DNA of 64,000 nt from contig WGNK01000003.1 of NCBI GenBank assembly GCA_016124535.1, forward strand, positions 102,001 to 166,000, in the 5' to 3' direction. Positions 62,511 to 64,000 of this stretch are shown one piece after another (the stretch's first letter is position 1; the number at the start of each line of letters is the position of its first letter). The notes beneath the pieces are model-generated. The model did no database searches. It saw only the letters and a list, made by a program, of their open reading frames with translations, and was not told where the DNA came from. This DNA is from Azospirillum sp. (GTDB taxonomy: Bacteria > Pseudomonadota > Alphaproteobacteria > Azospirillales > Azospirillaceae). The translations under genes and the position numbers were made by a program.

Positions 62511-63555
62511 CCGTGAGGTCCGCCGACGCCTGGACGCCATCCTTACCGGCATCGAACGCTATCGCCACCACGCCTACGCGCGCGATCTGGCCGACCCGCC
62601 GACGGTGTGGCGCGAGGGCGCCAGCCGGCTGCTCGATTACGGCGCCGACGGTCCGGCCGACGGCATGCCCGTACTGTTGGTGCCGTCGCTGGTCAACCGT
62701 CACTATATCCTCGACCTGTCGCGGGAGCGCAGCCTGGTTCGCGCCCTGGCCGGTTACCGCCTTCGCCCGCTGTTGATCGACTGGGGCACGCCGGGGCCGC
62801 TGGAGCGTCGCTACACCCTCACCGATTATGTCGCCGGACGGCTCGACCGCGCCCTCGACGCGGTGCTCGCGCTCACCGGGCGGCCACCCGCGGTGGTCGG
62901 CTATTGCATGGGCGGACTGCTCGCGACCGCGCTGGCCCAACGCCGGCCGCGCGATCTGGCGGCCCTGGTCGCGATGGCGACGCCGTGGGATTTTCATGCC
63001 GAGGATGCCGCCCTGGCGCGCCGTGCTGCCGCCGTCCTGGCGCCCTTTGGCCCGATGCTCGAAGCCTGGGGCGAACTGCCGGTCGATGCCATCCAGTCCC
63101 TGTTCGCCCAGCTCGACCCCTGGCTGATCGCGCGCAAATTTGCCCAGTTCGGCCGAATGGACCAAGGGTCAGCGGCGGCGGCGGCATTCGTCGCGCTGGA
63201 GGACTGGCTGAACGATGGGGTGGCCCTGCCGGCGGCGGTCGCCCGCGACTGTCTTGCCGGCTGGTATGGTCGCAACGATCCGAGCCAAAACAATTGGCTG
63301 ATCGCCGGCATGCCGGTGATGCCGGACCGGCTGCGGCTGCCGACCCTGGTCATGGTTCCGGCGCGCGACCGCATCGTGCCGCCGGCCTCGGCGCTGGCGC
63401 TCGCACGCGCCGTCCCCGGCGCAGAGGTCCAGAGACCGCCGCTCGGGCATATCGGGATGGTGGTCAGTGCCGGCGCGGAGGCGCAGGTCTACCGGCCCCT
63501 GGCGGGCTGGCTGCAAGGCCATGCCGGCCACATTTCCCACTCAACAATCATCTGA
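62302..63555 (+). CDS. phaC: polyhydroxyalkanoate synthase, class III-like PhaC
   Basis: 417 residues from ATG 62302. The lipase-like box is GYCMGG with the catalytic Cys, as in PHA synthases; the partner Asp is in VPARDRIVPP and His in PLGHIGMVV. VLLVPSLVNRHYILDLSRERS and LLIDWGTPG are standard PhaC motifs. The length is nearer to class III PhaC (about 360) than to class I (about 590). It polymerises hydroxyacyl-CoA into granules. Next to phaR and followed by a thiolase gene 162 bp downstream. Confidence 0.85.
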   Translation: MTTAPKRRQGPRPLALHLSVVLATLLSCSAGLPYSRGGWLPWRPGLRGRVSEFAALAAGYDPEVLRQAVDREVRRRLDAILTGIERYRHHAYARDLADPPTVWREGASRLLDYGADGPADGMPVLLVPSLVNRHYILDLSRERSLVRALAGYRLRPLLIDWGTPGPLERRYTLTDYVAGRLDRALDAVLALTGRPPAVVGYCMGGLLATALAQRRPRDLAALVAMATPWDFHAEDAALARRAAAVLAPFGPMLEAWGELPVDAIQSLFAQLDPWLIARKFAQFGRMDQGSAAAAAFVALEDWLNDGVALPAAVARDCLAGWYGRNDPSQNNWLIAGMPVMPDRLRLPTLVMVPARDRIVPPASALALARAVPGAEVQRPPLGHIGMVVSAGAEAQVYRPLAGWLQGHAGHISHSTII

Positions 63556-63624
63556 TTTTCAACAATAAACATCGTTGATTAGGGTTCGTAGGGAGTCGCC
63601 GCAAGCCACCCCTCGGACTCGCCG

Positions 63625-63638
63625 GAATGCTTGCATTC
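63625..63638. promoter_or_regulatory. palindrome upstream of phaA, possible regulator site
   Basis: GAATGC-TT-GCATTC, perfect 6-bp arms, 80 bp upstream of the thiolase ATG. The core TGC...GCA suggests a PhaR-type site, but the spacing is 2 rather than 3. Confidence 0.35.
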
Positions 63639-63717
63639 GAATCCTTTAACTATTAAGTTTCCTGCCGCATCGTTAGCATCAAGAAAAACCCCAGTGTAAG
63701 TGAGGAGAACGTCTACC

Positions 63718-64000
63718 ATGACCGATGTCGTCATCGTCGCGGCTGCTCGGACCCCGGTCGGCAGCTTCAACGGCGTGTTGAGTTCCGTCCCCGCCCACAA
63801 ATTGGGCGAGGTCGTCATCCGCGAGGTGTTGAAGCGTGCCAAACTGGAGCCCGGCGAGGTATCGGAGGTTCTTCTCGGCCAGATCCTGACCGCCAATTGC
63901 GGCCAGAACCCCGCCCGCCTTGCCTCGGTTGGCGCCGGACTGCCGGTTGAGACCACCGCAGTCGGGATTAATCAGCTCTGTGGCTCCGGCCTGCGCACCG
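63718..64000 (+). CDS. phaA: acetyl-CoA acetyltransferase (thiolase), partial
   Basis: 94 residues visible before the right edge; GAGGAG ribosome binding site. The N-terminus DVVIVAAARTPVGSFNGVLS, EVLLGQILTANCGQNPARLA and the acylated active-site Cys in NQLCGSGLR are typical of the PhaA/AtoB thiolases. It condenses two acetyl-CoA to acetoacetyl-CoA, the first step of PHB synthesis. Position after phaC supports the phaA role; phaB would be expected just beyond the edge. Confidence 0.92.
   Translation, partial: MTDVVIVAAARTPVGSFNGVLSSVPAHKLGEVVIREVLKRAKLEPGEVSEVLLGQILTANCGQNPARLASVGAGLPVETTAVGINQLCGSGLRT

Overview
The window is GC-rich, densely packed chromosomal DNA from an alphaproteobacterium, most likely a Rhodospirillales-type organism. 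This is inferred from the mix of an ATP12-type F1 assembly chaperone, a Suv3-like helicase, PhaR-type polyhydroxyalkanoate (PHA) regulation, an alphaproteobacterial mnmE-mnmG-rsmG-parA-parB block with parS sites, DUF1223/DUF2125/DUF6489-type proteins and codon use dominated by G/C third positions. I see no insertion sequence, prophage, CRISPR array, rRNA or plasmid module. About 60 protein genes, one tRNA-Pro(CGG) and several terminators and promoters can be supported.

Layout. 1-2.65 kb: minus-strand opgC with two SGNH hydrolase paralogues (the left one runs off the edge). 2.7-4.8 kb: acetate symporter actP with its DUF485 partner. 5.6-7.9 kb: a short KdpD-like kinase and KdpE without kdpFABC. 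7.9-9 kb: small hypotheticals. 9.2-11.8 kb: an IorAB-like molybdenum hydroxylase. 12-12.7 kb: ATP12. 12.7-15.3 kb: the phage shock genes pspF / pspABC with a sigma-54 promoter. 15.4 kb: tRNA-Pro. 15.5-18.7 kb: a pentapeptide repeat protein and two PAS-fold proteins around a small ORF. 18.9-27.4 kb: a complete branched-chain-type (HAAT) ABC transporter with two acyl-CoA ligases in one minus-strand operon. 27.7-31.4 kb: otsB, otsA and an MscS channel with a cyclic-nucleotide-binding domain. 31.4-34 kb: small coiled-coil protein, aroE, coaE, dnaQ. 34-39.4 kb (minus): quinone oxidoreductase, dienelactone hydrolase, a repeat-rich exported protein, ogt and a DUF255 protein. 39.5-45.8 kb: DUF6489, a thioredoxin-like ferredoxin, mnmE, mnmG, rsmG, parA, parB. 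45.9-50.3 kb: DUF1223, htpG, DUF2125-like. 50.5-53.5 kb: Suv3-like helicase and an S4 RNA-binding protein. 53.6-59.9 kb: universal stress protein, glgX, a receiver-domain protein, malQ. 60.1 kb: bacterioferritin. 60.6-64 kb: a hypothetical protein, phaR, a PhaE-like ORF, a class III-like PHA synthase and the start of a thiolase (phaA), cut by the right edge.

Functionally the window joins carbon storage (acetate uptake, acyl-CoA activation, thiolase, PHA synthase and repressor; glycogen debranching and glucanotransferase) with envelope and osmotic stress (Psp, trehalose, MscS-cNMP, KdpDE, OpgC). The parABS/mnmEG block suggests that the replication origin is close. Nothing here is clearly a wholly new defence or mobile system. 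The most unusual items are the OpgC plus paired SGNH operon with a divergent second SGNH, a receiver protein embedded between glgX and malQ, a PhaE-like frame overlapping phaC by 209 nt, a terminator hairpin that contains the start codon of the DUF1223 gene, and a 9 x 30-bp in-frame tandem repeat.
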